From positions 1 to 64,000 of the forward strand of contig NZ_CAMYKO010000006.1 in NCBI RefSeq assembly GCF_947259025.1: 64,000 bases of DNA, in the 5' to 3' direction. Made by a program: the position numbers and the translations under genes. Below the pieces are notes generated by a model. That model saw nothing but the letters and a program-made list of their open reading frames with translations. It did no database searches and had not been told where the DNA came from. Source of the DNA: an uncultured Methylophaga sp. (GTDB taxonomy: Bacteria; Pseudomonadota; Gammaproteobacteria; Nitrosococcales; Methylophagaceae). Below, one piece after another: positions 1-7,736 of the stretch (position 1 is the first letter of the stretch; the number at the start of each line of letters is the position of its first letter).

Positions 1-68
1 AAGGGTCAGCCACAGGGATGTGGCTGATAAAGTAGGTCACCTTAAATGCTGAACCAAGACTTGATACG

Positions 69-102
69 TACCCGGTCCTCATAGAGGCCCGGGTATTTTT
101 TT
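69..102 (+). terminator. Rho-independent terminator in repeat module 1
   Basis: TACCCGG (69-75) pairs with CCGGGTA (89-95), with an inner CCTC/GAGG extension, and a run of seven T follows. It is almost identical to the hairpin at 433-465. Confidence 0.8.
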
Positions 103-242
103 GTCTCAAGGTTTGGGATAGTCCTGTCTTGAGTCGGGAAGATACCCATGTGACATTATCGCCGGGAGCGATAATGGACGCCGGTAGGCGCCCGAAGGGC
201 TGGGCACAGGAAGTGCCCAGTCAAAGTAGGTCGGAGAATAAG

Positions 243-270
243 CCAAGCTTAGTGAGGTTGGCCTTTTTAT
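243..270 (+). terminator. Terminator-like hairpin in repeat module 2
   Basis: GCCAA (243-247) can pair with TTGGC about ten bases downstream, followed by a T-rich stretch and GTCTCA as in the other two modules. The stem is shorter than in modules 1 and 3. Confidence 0.5.
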
Positions 271-432
271 TGTCTCAATGTTTTGCTGTGACCTCACCTG
301 AGCATGGCAACAACTCATGTGACAAAAACGTCAGGAACTTTTTTGGACGCCGATAGGCGCCCGGAGGGCTGGGCACAGGAAGTGCCCAGTCAAAGTAGGT
401 CACCTTAAATGTTAACCCAAGACTTGATACGC

Positions 433-465
433 ACCCGGTCCTCATAGAGGCCCGGGTATTTTTTT
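433..465 (+). terminator. Rho-independent terminator in repeat module 3
   Basis: ACCCGG pairs with CCGGGT around a CCTC/GAGG inner stem, followed by a seven-T run. It is the near copy of the hairpin at 69-102. Confidence 0.8.
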
Positions 466-518
466 GTCTTGAGGTTTCGCATTCCCCAGTCAGACCAGCT
501 CAAAGAAAAAGCCAAATA

Positions 519-557
519 AAAAAAGCCCGCCTGTAATACACACAGACAGGCTTAGTT
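519..557 (-). terminator. Terminator of the cupin gene
   Basis: Read on the minus strand, AAGCCTGT pairs with ACAGGC...CTT and is followed by a seven-T run, about 30 bases past the stop codon of the cupin gene. Confidence 0.7.
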
Positions 558-586
558 AGTCCTCTATGTAAGCAAGCTAAAAAGTA

Positions 587-970
587 TTAAGCCGCAAACG
601 GTGCCTCAACGCCTTCCCCCATACGAATCGCAAAGATCTTGCGTACAGTTTCTTCCGTCTTCCATGTACCGGAGAATCCGGCTTCGACCATAAAGCTATC
701 ACCGCCTTGATAGGTGACACTGTTACCATCGCTGTCAGTCAGCGTCGCTTTACCTTCAAACATATGCACCAGCTCGTCCGCGTTGTAGCTGACCTTGTAG
801 GTGCCTGGTGTCGCTTCCCAGTATCCGGTGAGGAATTTTCCGTCTTCAGGCACATGCTCCAGCCAGGTTTTCATGCTCGGTTTACCTTCTATCGGCGTCC
901 AGCCATCGAGATCTGATGTGACAGGCTCAACATTAGGTGCTGTGAATTGTCCGAAAGAGACAGTTTTCAT
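587..970 (-). CDS. Small cupin-domain protein (cupin_3 / DUF861 type)
   Basis: 127-residue cytosolic protein that looks like a single cupin barrel. The central stretch around residues 50-95 (GYWEATPGTYKV, then ELVHMFEGKATLTD and GGDSFMVEAGFSGTW) matches the layout of the DUF861/ureidoglycine aminohydrolase-like cupins, including the typical Gly-rich turns and a closing beta strand. The classical HxHxxxxE metal set is not complete, which is common in this subgroup, so neither metal nor substrate can be assigned. It stands alone between the repeat region and hpnC, and has its own terminator at 519-557. Small proteins of this class are usually annotated only as cupin; the family call is solid and the function is unknown. 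Confidence 0.75.
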   Translation of the reverse strand: MKTVSFGQFTAPNVEPVTSDLDGWTPIEGKPSMKTWLEHVPEDGKFLTGYWEATPGTYKVSYNADELVHMFEGKATLTDSDGNSVTYQGGDSFMVEAGFSGTWKTEETVRKIFAIRMGEGVEAPFAA

Positions 971-1079
971 CTCGGTTCTCCAGTTAGATTGATAAGAACT
1001 GGACTTTGTCAGTCTCTGACATCAATGGCAATTGGCTAAAGGAGGTAACTGTGTACTTCTTTGGTAGTAAAGTGCTGGG

Positions 1080-1979
1080 TTATTGACCTGTTAACCAGCG
1101 TTGGCAGCTGGCGAGATAGTGCTCTTTATTGAAAGAGGCAAGCATAATTCTGCTGAGCGTGGTTTTGGTCAGCCTCGGGCGCGTCAGTAACTGGTCATCA
1201 CGCTGCTGCATTAAGCGACCCAGGGTGACCACGCCGCCCAATGTCATCGCTCTGATTTCCCAGCCCAGTCGGCCGTGTAGTGTCGTGCCCAGTTCATGGC
1301 CCCGATACATCAATTCAGCTGTTCGTTGATACAGCCTGCGCAAAACGGGGGCTAACTGACTGCTGTCAGGTTTGGTAAGAGACGCCGGGTCTAATCCGTT
1401 TTCAGCCAGCATATCCAGAGGAATATAAACTCTGTCCTGCTCACAGAAATCCTGCTCGATATCCTGATAGAAGTTAATCAACTGCAAGGCACTGCAAATG
1501 GCGTCAGATTGCGCTAATTGTTGTGCCGTGGGGACACCGTCCAGGTGCAGCAACAAACGGCCGACAGGATTGGCTGAAAAGCGGCAGTAATCAAGCACTT
1601 CATCAAAGTCAGTGTATCGAGACTTCAAGACATCCTGTCTGAATGCGATGAGCAAGTCCTCAAAGAGCTGGATGGGTAGATTGAAGCGATCGATCACATC
1701 GGCCAGGGCGATGAAAACCGGATTCTGACCGGTATAAAGGTGTTGTCCGACCTGCCGCAGTGCTGCGCTGTAGTGGTTTAGCTGATCAAGCCGTTGCGCT
1801 GGCGGGGCATTGCCTTCATCGGCAAAGTCATCGGCATTGCGGGCAAAGGCATAGATGACGCTGATTGGCTGACGCAGGCGTTTTGGTAGCAACAGCGAGG
1901 CAACCGGGAAATTTTCGTAGTGTGACTTTGCCAGTTGCCGACAGTAGGCATAAGCCTGATCCAGCGACGGTTCAGTCAT
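1080..1979 (-). CDS. hpnC: Squalene synthase HpnC (hydroxysqualene synthase type)
   Basis: Trans-isoprenyl diphosphate synthase of the squalene/phytoene synthase family, 299 residues from the start chosen here. It carries the two aspartate-rich motifs that bind diphosphate through magnesium: DDFADE at 50-55 and YQDIEQD at 171-177. The N-terminal pattern YENFPVAS and IYAFARNADDFADEG is that of HpnC, which works with HpnD and HpnE to make squalene from farnesyl diphosphate for hopanoids or C30 carotenoids. The start at 1979 overlaps the rmuC stop by eight bases (ATGACTGA); a longer frame extends upstream inside rmuC but its extra residues do not look like the family. No hpnD, hpnE or shc is visible in this window, so the pathway end product is open. 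Confidence 0.85.
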   Translation of the reverse strand: MTEPSLDQAYAYCRQLAKSHYENFPVASLLLPKRLRQPISVIYAFARNADDFADEGNAPPAQRLDQLNHYSAALRQVGQHLYTGQNPVFIALADVIDRFNLPIQLFEDLLIAFRQDVLKSRYTDFDEVLDYCRFSANPVGRLLLHLDGVPTAQQLAQSDAICSALQLINFYQDIEQDFCEQDRVYIPLDMLAENGLDPASLTKPDSSQLAPVLRRLYQRTAELMYRGHELGTTLHGRLGWEIRAMTLGGVVTLGRLMQQRDDQLLTRPRLTKTTLSRIMLASFNKEHYLASCQRWLTGQ

Positions 1980-3243
1980 CGTCACTGGTTTGCTGTACCT
2001 GCCGGGGTTGTTGTTCGACCGGTGGCAGTTCAGTGATTTCATTCTTGCTGCTGATCCCCATCTCAGTGAACTTGCGGGCACCGGGAATGACCTGACGTTC
2101 CAGCGAGCCCACTGCGCTGTTGAAATGATTCACGGTACTGCCCAGGCTGTTGCCCAGTTTGCTGAGGTGATTGCCGAATGTCGACAGGCGCTTGTATAGG
2201 GTCTCGCCCAGTTCGCGAATCTGTTCGGCGTTTTCGGCGAGGGCTTGTTGTTTCCAGCCATAAGAGACGGCGCGGAGCAGGGCAATAAAATTGGTGGGTG
2301 TAGCTAGAATGATATTCTGACTCATGCTGTCTTCGAGCAGCGCCGGATCGACTTCCAGTGCTGATGCCAGAAACTGCTCGCCGGGAATAAACAGCACGAC
2401 AAACTCCGGTGAGTTGCTGTATTCGGCCCAGTAGTTTTTGCGTGATAATTCCCGGACCCGGCTGCGGATGACCTGGGCGTGACGTTTGAGCTCCCGTTGC
2501 CGGTCTTTATCTTCCTTGGCCTGCACGGCTGACAGATAGGCATCAAGCGGGGTTTTGGCATCGACAATGATTTCCCGCTTTTCCGGCAGGCGCACAATCA
2601 TATCGGGACGGATGCTTCCAGTTTCAGTATTGGTGTGAGTCTGCTCAAAGAAGTCACAATGCGCCACCATGCCGCTGAGCTCTGCCAGTCGCCGAAGCGT
2701 CATCTCACCCCATTGGCCACGAACTTCAGGGCGACGCAGGGCCTGCACCAGATTCTGTGTTTCCAGTTGCAGTTGCTGCTGGCTTTTGGTCATCTGGTCG
2801 ATGGTAGTGCGCAGACTGCCGTAGCTTTCTTTACGCTCTTTTTCAATGTCGTGGATTTGCTTGGTGGTCTGTTTCAGCGCTTCATCAATAGGTTTGACCA
2901 GTTGCTCTATCGCTTTTTCTCTGCTGCTCAGATCAGCTTTGGCCTCGCTCTGAAAGCGTTTCAGGTTTTCCTCGGCCAGTTTCAGGAAGCTGTTGTTATT
3001 ACGGCTAAGGGCTTCATTGGAAAGTTGATTAAAAGTATTGGCGAGCTGGGCCTGGGTTTGCTCAAGCATTTCATTGAGCTTGTTCTGATTTTTCTGTTCC
3101 ATGTCCAGCGACAGCTGTAACTCGGTGTTTTTTGACTCCAGCGTCCGGATACGTTTTTCGCGCAGGAAATACACGCTTATCGCTCCCAGCAAAGCAGCAG
3201 CCAGTAATAACAGGATCAGGGTTGCCGTTGAGCTTACAGCCAT
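1972..3243 (-). CDS. rmuC: DNA recombination protein RmuC
   Basis: 423-residue RmuC-family protein, thought to limit recombination at inverted repeats and to have a nuclease-like fold. One transmembrane segment (about 7-26) is followed by a long coiled coil (about 30-170). The conserved core then begins with RGQWGE (175-180) and contains VDAKTPLDAY (228-237), the motif that resembles a PD-(D/E)XK nuclease site. The C-terminal tail is Pro/Gln rich. The start overlaps the end of the upstream phosphatase gene by ten bases and the stop overlaps the hpnC start by eight, so the three genes are probably cotranscribed. Length and motif order are normal for the family. Confidence 0.92.
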   Translation of the reverse strand: MAVSSTATLILLLLAAALLGAISVYFLREKRIRTLESKNTELQLSLDMEQKNQNKLNEMLEQTQAQLANTFNQLSNEALSRNNNSFLKLAEENLKRFQSEAKADLSSREKAIEQLVKPIDEALKQTTKQIHDIEKERKESYGSLRTTIDQMTKSQQQLQLETQNLVQALRRPEVRGQWGEMTLRRLAELSGMVAHCDFFEQTHTNTETGSIRPDMIVRLPEKREIIVDAKTPLDAYLSAVQAKEDKDRQRELKRHAQVIRSRVRELSRKNYWAEYSNSPEFVVLFIPGEQFLASALEVDPALLEDSMSQNIILATPTNFIALLRAVSYGWKQQALAENAEQIRELGETLYKRLSTFGNHLSKLGNSLGSTVNHFNSAVGSLERQVIPGARKFTEMGISSKNEITELPPVEQQPRQVQQTSDDD

Positions 3244-3887
3244 TGTTGCAGTTCTTCCGGGTGTTGGATCATGGCATCAGCCTGCCAGTTTTCAGGTTCA
3301 TCGTCATCTCCGATATAGCCATAGCAGGCTACGATGGTGTGCATATTGGCATTGCGGCCAGCCTCAATATCTCGCTCTGCGTCACCAATGTAGAGGCATC
3401 TCGCTGGCTCGGCAGCGGTCAGTTTGCAGGCATGCAGCATCGGTTCAGGGTGCGGCTTGCTGTTGGCGGTGGTATCGCCGCTGACAATGCAGGCTGCCCG
3501 TGAACTCAGGCTCAGCGCCTGCATTAGCGGCTTGGTCAAAAAGGCCGGTTTGTTAGTAATCACTCCCCACTTTTTACCGATGTCATCGAGATGATCAATG
3601 ATACTGGCCATACCATCGAACAAACCGGACTGGCGAGTCAGGTTGTCCTGATAAATCTCTACAAAGCGTTGCTGCAGCGCTTTGAAAGCATCACTGTCAG
3701 GCGCGTGGTCAAAGCCCAGTCCCAGCAGGCCAGCACTGCCATGACTGGCGACAGGACGTATGGTTTGGTAGGGAAGTGGGTGCTTACCCTGTTCCTCTAA
3801 TACCTGGTTCAGCGCATAGGCCAGATCCGGAGCGGTGTCGACCAGCGTGCCATCAAGGTCGAAAAAGACAACATCAAAATCAGCCAT
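3234..3887 (-). CDS. mupP: HAD phosphatase, MupP/Gph type
   Basis: 217-residue haloacid dehalogenase phosphatase. The nucleophile motif is FFDLDGTL with Asp10 and Asp12; the second motif is around VITNKPAF, and the acidic motif is YIGDAERDIEAG near residue 165. Such proteins are usually labelled phosphoglycolate phosphatase. The middle and C-terminal sequence (SGLFDGMA, WGVITNKP, NSKPHPEPML, CYGYI) and the position next to ubiG resemble Pseudomonas MupP, the N-acetylmuramate-6-phosphate phosphatase of peptidoglycan recycling. AmgK and MurU, its usual partners, are not in this window. I favour MupP from synteny and sequence memory; Gph remains the alternative. Confidence 0.7.
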   Translation of the reverse strand: MADFDVVFFDLDGTLVDTAPDLAYALNQVLEEQGKHPLPYQTIRPVASHGSAGLLGLGFDHAPDSDAFKALQQRFVEIYQDNLTRQSGLFDGMASIIDHLDDIGKKWGVITNKPAFLTKPLMQALSLSSRAACIVSGDTTANSKPHPEPMLHACKLTAAEPARCLYIGDAERDIEAGRNANMHTIVACYGYIGDDDEPENWQADAMIQHPEELQQWL

Positions 3888-3888
3888 A

Positions 3889-4596
3889 TCAGTCCTTACG
3901 GCAGTGAACGAGGTAGTTCACCTTGACGTCTTTGCCCAGGCTGAACTGGCGGCTCAGCGGGTTATACGTCATGCCACTGATATTTTTGACGCCAAGCCCG
4001 GCCTGGCGACACCAGCTGGCCAGTTCGGCAGGTCGGATAAAGCGTTGATAGTCATGCGTGCCTTTTGGCAGCATATTCATCACATATTCAGCGCCCAGCA
4101 CTGCCAGCAGATAGGCTTTGGGGTGACGGTTGAGGGTGGAGAAAAACACATCGCCACCGGGTTTGACCAGATCCGCGCAGGCCTGAATGATAGCGGCCGG
4201 GTCGGGCACGTGCTCCAGCATTTCCAGACAAGTCACCACATCAAATTCGGCAGCATGCTGCTGCGCCATGGCTTCAGCGGTGCTTTGTTGATAATGAATA
4301 TCAAGCCCGCCTTCCATAGCATGCAGCTTGGCTATATCCAGAGGCATTTCACCCATATCAATACCCGTCACATGGGCACCGCTCTTCGCCAGCGCTTCAG
4401 ATAAAATACCGCCACCACAACCGACATCGATAACAGCGGCCTGGTCCAACTGGCATCGCTCGGCAATATAGCCCAGCCTTAGCGGATTAATTTCATGCAA
4501 TGGTTTGGAGTCGCCCTCCAGATCCCACCAACTGGCGGCCAGGGCTTCAAACTTAGCGACCTCATTAGGGTCGACATTCTGATGGATTTCACTCAT
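3889..4596 (-). CDS. ubiG: Ubiquinone biosynthesis O-methyltransferase UbiG
   Basis: 235-residue SAM-dependent methyltransferase that does both O-methylations in ubiquinone synthesis. The N terminus ([21 protein letters not shown]) is diagnostic of UbiG. The SAM-binding motif I is DVGCGGG at 57-63, followed by [15 protein letters not shown] and by EMLEHVPDP, and the C-terminal block has [11 protein letters not shown]. The gene lies one base upstream of the mupP-like start and overlaps the deaminase stop by four bases, so it sits in a compact minus-strand operon. Length equals that of known UbiG proteins. Confidence 0.95.
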   Translation of the reverse strand: MSEIHQNVDPNEVAKFEALAASWWDLEGDSKPLHEINPLRLGYIAERCQLDQAAVIDVGCGGGILSEALAKSGAHVTGIDMGEMPLDIAKLHAMEGGLDIHYQQSTAEAMAQQHAAEFDVVTCLEMLEHVPDPAAIIQACADLVKPGGDVFFSTLNRHPKAYLLAVLGAEYVMNMLPKGTHDYQRFIRPAELASWCRQAGLGVKNISGMTYNPLSRQFSLGKDVKVNYLVHCRKD

Positions 4597-5915
4597 TTCT
4601 CAGCCTGTTGTATTTTCCGACTCCATTGCTGACTGTCGGCAATAACTTTACGTTCATCGAGGGTGGTTAACTGGCGTTGCTTGAGTAACTGCTTACCGCT
4701 TACCCAGACATCAGTTACTTTATCACGGCCAGTGGCATACACCAGTTGGGAAACCACATCATAAAAAGGCTGAGTCTCGACCGAGTCCATGCTGACTGCG
4801 ATAAGATCGGCATATTTCCCCACTTCCAGCGAGCCGATATCTTTCTCCAGCCCCAGTGAGCGGGCAGCATTGATGGTCGCCATCTCCAGTGCTTGATGAG
4901 CGGGGACGCTGCCTGGATCTTGTGCCACAGCTTTGGCCAGCAACGCCGTCTGGCGCATTTCGGCAAACATATCCAAATCATTATTGGAAGCCGCGCCATC
5001 AGTACCGATGCTGACGTTGATATCGTGGCGGCTCAGTTCGGCAACCGGGCAAAAGCCGCTGGCGAGTTTCAGGTTAGACTCGGGACAGTGAATGATGTGA
5101 GTACCCGCTTCGCTGCACCATCCGATTTCTTCTGGCGTTAACTGTGTCATATGCACTGCCTGCAGGCGGGGTGAGAGTAGGCCCAGTTGCTTCAATCTTT
5201 CCAGTGGTCTGACCCCGAACTCCTCAACACTTTGTGATACCTCAGCCGCAGTCTCGTGGATATGCATGTGGATGGAGACATCCATTTCCTCGGCATTGAC
5301 GGCCAGTCGCTCAAAGGTCTTATCGGCCACGGTATACGGGGCGTGGGGGGCGTAGCTGGTACTGATGCGGGGGTGATGCCGGTAGTGATCGTGAAGCTGA
5401 TGCCCTTTGTGCAGGTACTCATCAACACTAGCGGCCCAGTTGCTGGGAAACTCAATCACCAGCATGCCCAGGCTGGCACGCATACCGCTTTTATCAATAA
5501 CGCGCGCCGTGGCTTCCGGGAAGAAATACATATCATTGACACAGGTAGTGCCGCCGCGAAGCATTTCCGCGACAGCCAGTGCACTGCCCGCCTCGACAAA
5601 ACGGTCACCGACGAAACGTCCTTCCGCTGGCCAGATATGTTCATTGAGCCAGGTCATCAACGGTAAATCATCTGCCAGACCACGAAACAGGCTCATGGCA
5701 GAGTGGGCGTGGTTGTTGATGAGCCCCGGTAGCAGGCAATGCTGGTTCAGATCATGAACCGTGTCGGCCTGGTACTGCTGCTTTGCCTCCAGACGCGGCA
5801 TAAGCGCTACAATACGACTATCTTTGATAACAATGGCATGGTCTTCCAGCACCTGCTGCGAGGGCATGACCGGCACCAGCCAGCGAGCATTAATAATCAG
5901 ATCGACGGTTTGCAT
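4593..5915 (-). CDS. mtaD: 5-methylthioadenosine/S-adenosylhomocysteine deaminase (TRZ/ATZ amidohydrolase)
   Basis: 440-residue metal-dependent amidohydrolase. It shows the HxH motif (HAH, 69-71), the metal ligand region HMHIHET near 230, [12 protein letters not shown], and the catalytic Asp in [12 protein letters not shown]. The two-domain layout with short beta strands at both ends is normal for MTA/SAH deaminases. It is divergent from mtnA with about 100 bases between them, which supports a role in methylthioadenosine salvage: MTA to methylthioinosine, then a phosphorylase elsewhere, then MtnA. The start at 5915 is preferred over an ATG 54 bases further out, because the protein then begins directly with the family's [12 protein letters not shown] strand. 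Substrate specificity within the TRZ family is inferred from context. Confidence 0.82.
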   Translation of the reverse strand: MQTVDLIINARWLVPVMPSQQVLEDHAIVIKDSRIVALMPRLEAKQQYQADTVHDLNQHCLLPGLINNHAHSAMSLFRGLADDLPLMTWLNEHIWPAEGRFVGDRFVEAGSALAVAEMLRGGTTCVNDMYFFPEATARVIDKSGMRASLGMLVIEFPSNWAASVDEYLHKGHQLHDHYRHHPRISTSYAPHAPYTVADKTFERLAVNAEEMDVSIHMHIHETAAEVSQSVEEFGVRPLERLKQLGLLSPRLQAVHMTQLTPEEIGWCSEAGTHIIHCPESNLKLASGFCPVAELSRHDINVSIGTDGAASNNDLDMFAEMRQTALLAKAVAQDPGSVPAHQALEMATINAARSLGLEKDIGSLEVGKYADLIAVSMDSVETQPFYDVVSQLVYATGRDKVTDVWVSGKQLLKQRQLTTLDERKVIADSQQWSRKIQQAEK

Positions 5916-6013
5916 GCCGCTGATTATACCGTTGGCGTTGACGAAAAACCTAGCAACGGACAACTGCAAGCGTCATGTTTTCAGAAGCTGTCCGCACTAT
6001 GAAGGAGCTAAAT

Positions 6014-7069
6014 TTGACCACCGCAGCGGACACTATCGAACCGATAAGCTGGCGTGATGACCGCCTTTATCTGCTGGATCAGCGACAATTGCCGCATCAA
6101 CAAAAGTGGCTGGATTATCAGCATCCGGATGAAGTCGCGCTGGCGATTCAGCAAATGGTGGTGCGTGGTGCGCCGGCCATCGGCGTCTGCGCAGCCTATG
6201 CGGTAGTGCTGGCAGGGCGTCAGGCCTGGCAGCTGGCAGGCGTGACTTGGAAACAGGCGATGACTGCGCCCCTCGCAACTCTGGATCAAGCCCGGCCTAC
6301 AGCCGTTAACCTGGCCTGGGCGGTTGAACGTATGACAAAGTTCTATCATAGCCTTCCTGATGATGAAGATCCTGAAGCGGCGCTGCTCACAGAAGCCAGA
6401 AAACTGCATCAACAGGATGTAGCAGCGAATCAGGCAATGGGCAGACTGGGTGCCGCCTTGCTGGACAAAAACAGCACGGTGCTGACCCACTGTAATGCCG
6501 GTGCGCTGGCCACAGCCGGCTTTGGTACCGCGCTGGGCGTTATTCGTCAGGGCTATCGTGATGGCAGGATCAAACAGGTTTATGTTGATGAAACCCGCCC
6601 CTGGCTGCAGGGCAGCCGGCTCACTGCCTGGGAGCTGATTCAGGAGGGTATTCCAACCACTTTGCAGGCAGACGTCGCTGCCGGTTTACTGATGGCCTCG
6701 GGTGAGCTTGACTGGATTATTGTCGGGGCTGACCGTATTGCCGCAAACGGAGATGCAGCGAATAAAATCGGTACCTATGCACTGGCAGTGCTGGCTAAGT
6801 ATCATCAGGTGAAAATGATGGTGGTAGCACCGACAGCGACCATTGACTGGGACTTGCCCGATGGCAGTCTGATACCGATAGAACAGCGCGACAGCAGTGA
6901 GGTTACGCACTTTAACGGCGAACCGGTGGCACCGGCCGGTGTCAATGCTGTTAATCCGGCTTTTGATGTGACACCGGCAGGGTTAATTGACGGCATTGTC
7001 ACCGAGTCGGGTGTTATCCTGTCGCCGACGACTGAAAAAATGCTCAGACACAGGAGGAGTTATGACTGA
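6014..7069 (+). CDS. mtnA: S-methyl-5-thioribose-1-phosphate isomerase MtnA
   Basis: Isomerase of the methionine salvage pathway that converts methylthioribose-1-phosphate to methylthioribulose-1-phosphate. Family motifs are VVRGAPAIG near residue 50, the catalytic Cys in THCNAGALAT, and the catalytic Asp in VGADRIAANGD followed by NKIGTY. I place the start at TTG 6014 (351 residues), which has AAGGAG eight bases upstream; ATG codons at 5999 and 5975 are in frame but lack a ribosome-binding site. The stop overlaps the SDR start by eight bases. Later steps of methionine salvage (mtnB, mtnC, mtnD) are not in this window. Confidence 0.92.
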   Translation: MTTAADTIEPISWRDDRLYLLDQRQLPHQQKWLDYQHPDEVALAIQQMVVRGAPAIGVCAAYAVVLAGRQAWQLAGVTWKQAMTAPLATLDQARPTAVNLAWAVERMTKFYHSLPDDEDPEAALLTEARKLHQQDVAANQAMGRLGAALLDKNSTVLTHCNAGALATAGFGTALGVIRQGYRDGRIKQVYVDETRPWLQGSRLTAWELIQEGIPTTLQADVAAGLLMASGELDWIIVGADRIAANGDAANKIGTYALAVLAKYHQVKMMVVAPTATIDWDLPDGSLIPIEQRDSSEVTHFNGEPVAPAGVNAVNPAFDVTPAGLIDGIVTESGVILSPTTEKMLRHRRSYD

Positions 7070-7736
7070 AACTGCACTGATAACCGGCGCCAACCGTGGC
7101 ATCGGTCTGGAATTATGCCGACAGCTTTCGGCAAAAGGCATGCATGTGATTGCCGCCTGCCGCAAAGCTTCAAGCGGGCTGAAGTCACTGAACGTCGATA
7201 TTATCGAAGACGTTGAGGTCAGTAACCCGGACAGCCTGGCAAAGCTCGCTGACAAGTTGAACGGCCGTGAAATTGACTGGTTGATTAATAACGCAGGCAT
7301 TGCCGGCGGTATTGGTCTGGGCGATATTGATCAATCAGCGATCGACAGTTTCAAACGCATGTATGAAGTGAATAGTCTGGGACCATTGCTGGTCACCCAG
7401 GCATTGTTGCCCAACCTGCATGAGGGTAGCAAAGTCGGCATCATCACCAGCCGCATGGGCTCCATTGATGATAATGATTCCGGTGGCAGTTACGCCTACC
7501 GGATGTCCAAAGCCGCGGTCAATGCAGCGGGTAAATCGCTGTCCATTGATCTCAAACCCCGTGGTATCGCTGTTGCTATTTTGCACCCGGGCTGGGTCCG
7601 TACCGATATGACCGGGCATGGTGGCCTGATTGACCCGGACGAATCCGCCTCTGGACTGATCCAGCGCATGGAAGAGCTCAGCCTGGATAACAGTGGTGGC
7701 TTCTGGCATACCAACGGTGAACGTCTACCTTGGTAA
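7062..7736 (+). CDS. Short-chain dehydrogenase/reductase
   Basis: 224-residue SDR oxidoreductase. The start at 7062 has AGGAGG immediately upstream and overlaps mtnA by eight bases. It carries the nucleotide-binding TGANRGIG near the N terminus, NNAG in the middle, and the catalytic Ser...YAYRMSK block, followed by HPGWVRTDM. The sequence resembles the C-factor/YciK-like or carbonyl reductase SDR branch that often accompanies mtnA neighbourhoods. The substrate cannot be read from sequence. Translational coupling with mtnA suggests co-expression, not necessarily the same pathway. Confidence 0.85.
   Translation: MTETALITGANRGIGLELCRQLSAKGMHVIAACRKASSGLKSLNVDIIEDVEVSNPDSLAKLADKLNGREIDWLINNAGIAGGIGLGDIDQSAIDSFKRMYEVNSLGPLLVTQALLPNLHEGSKVGIITSRMGSIDDNDSGGSYAYRMSKAAVNAAGKSLSIDLKPRGIAVAILHPGWVRTDMTGHGGLIDPDESASGLIQRMEELSLDNSGGFWHTNGERLPW

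Larger units (their letters stand above)
1..586 (+). repeat. Tandem non-coding hairpin/terminator modules
   Basis: No convincing gene lies in this stretch. Perfect or near-perfect hairpins follow one another: stem 6-27 with loop GGGA, stem 155-175 with loop CGGGA, then GGACGCC/GGCGCCC hairpins at 176-193 and 345-362 and CTGGGCAC/GTGCCCAG hairpins at 200-220 and 369-389 with loop AGGAA. Positions 176-232 and 345-401 differ at two of 57 bases. Positions 29-114 and 392-477 are also near copies and each contains an intrinsic terminator. The box AAAGTAGGTC occurs three times, at 29, 223 and 392. The modules look like transcribed structured RNA or an intergenic repeat family; their function is unknown. 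Confidence 0.8.

Noticed and set aside
129-356. Open frames on both strands (106-318 minus, 129-356 plus) in the left repeat region
   Set aside because: They run through the hairpin repeats, have no ribosome-binding site or family-like sequence, and are explained by the structured non-coding modules.
1-480. CRISPR array
   Set aside because: The repeats are few, of unequal length and contain terminators; no regular repeat-spacer pattern and no cas gene in the window.
2635-3120. 161-codon plus-strand frame antisense to rmuC
   Set aside because: Its Leu/Phe-rich sequence is the antisense of the coiled-coil region of RmuC.
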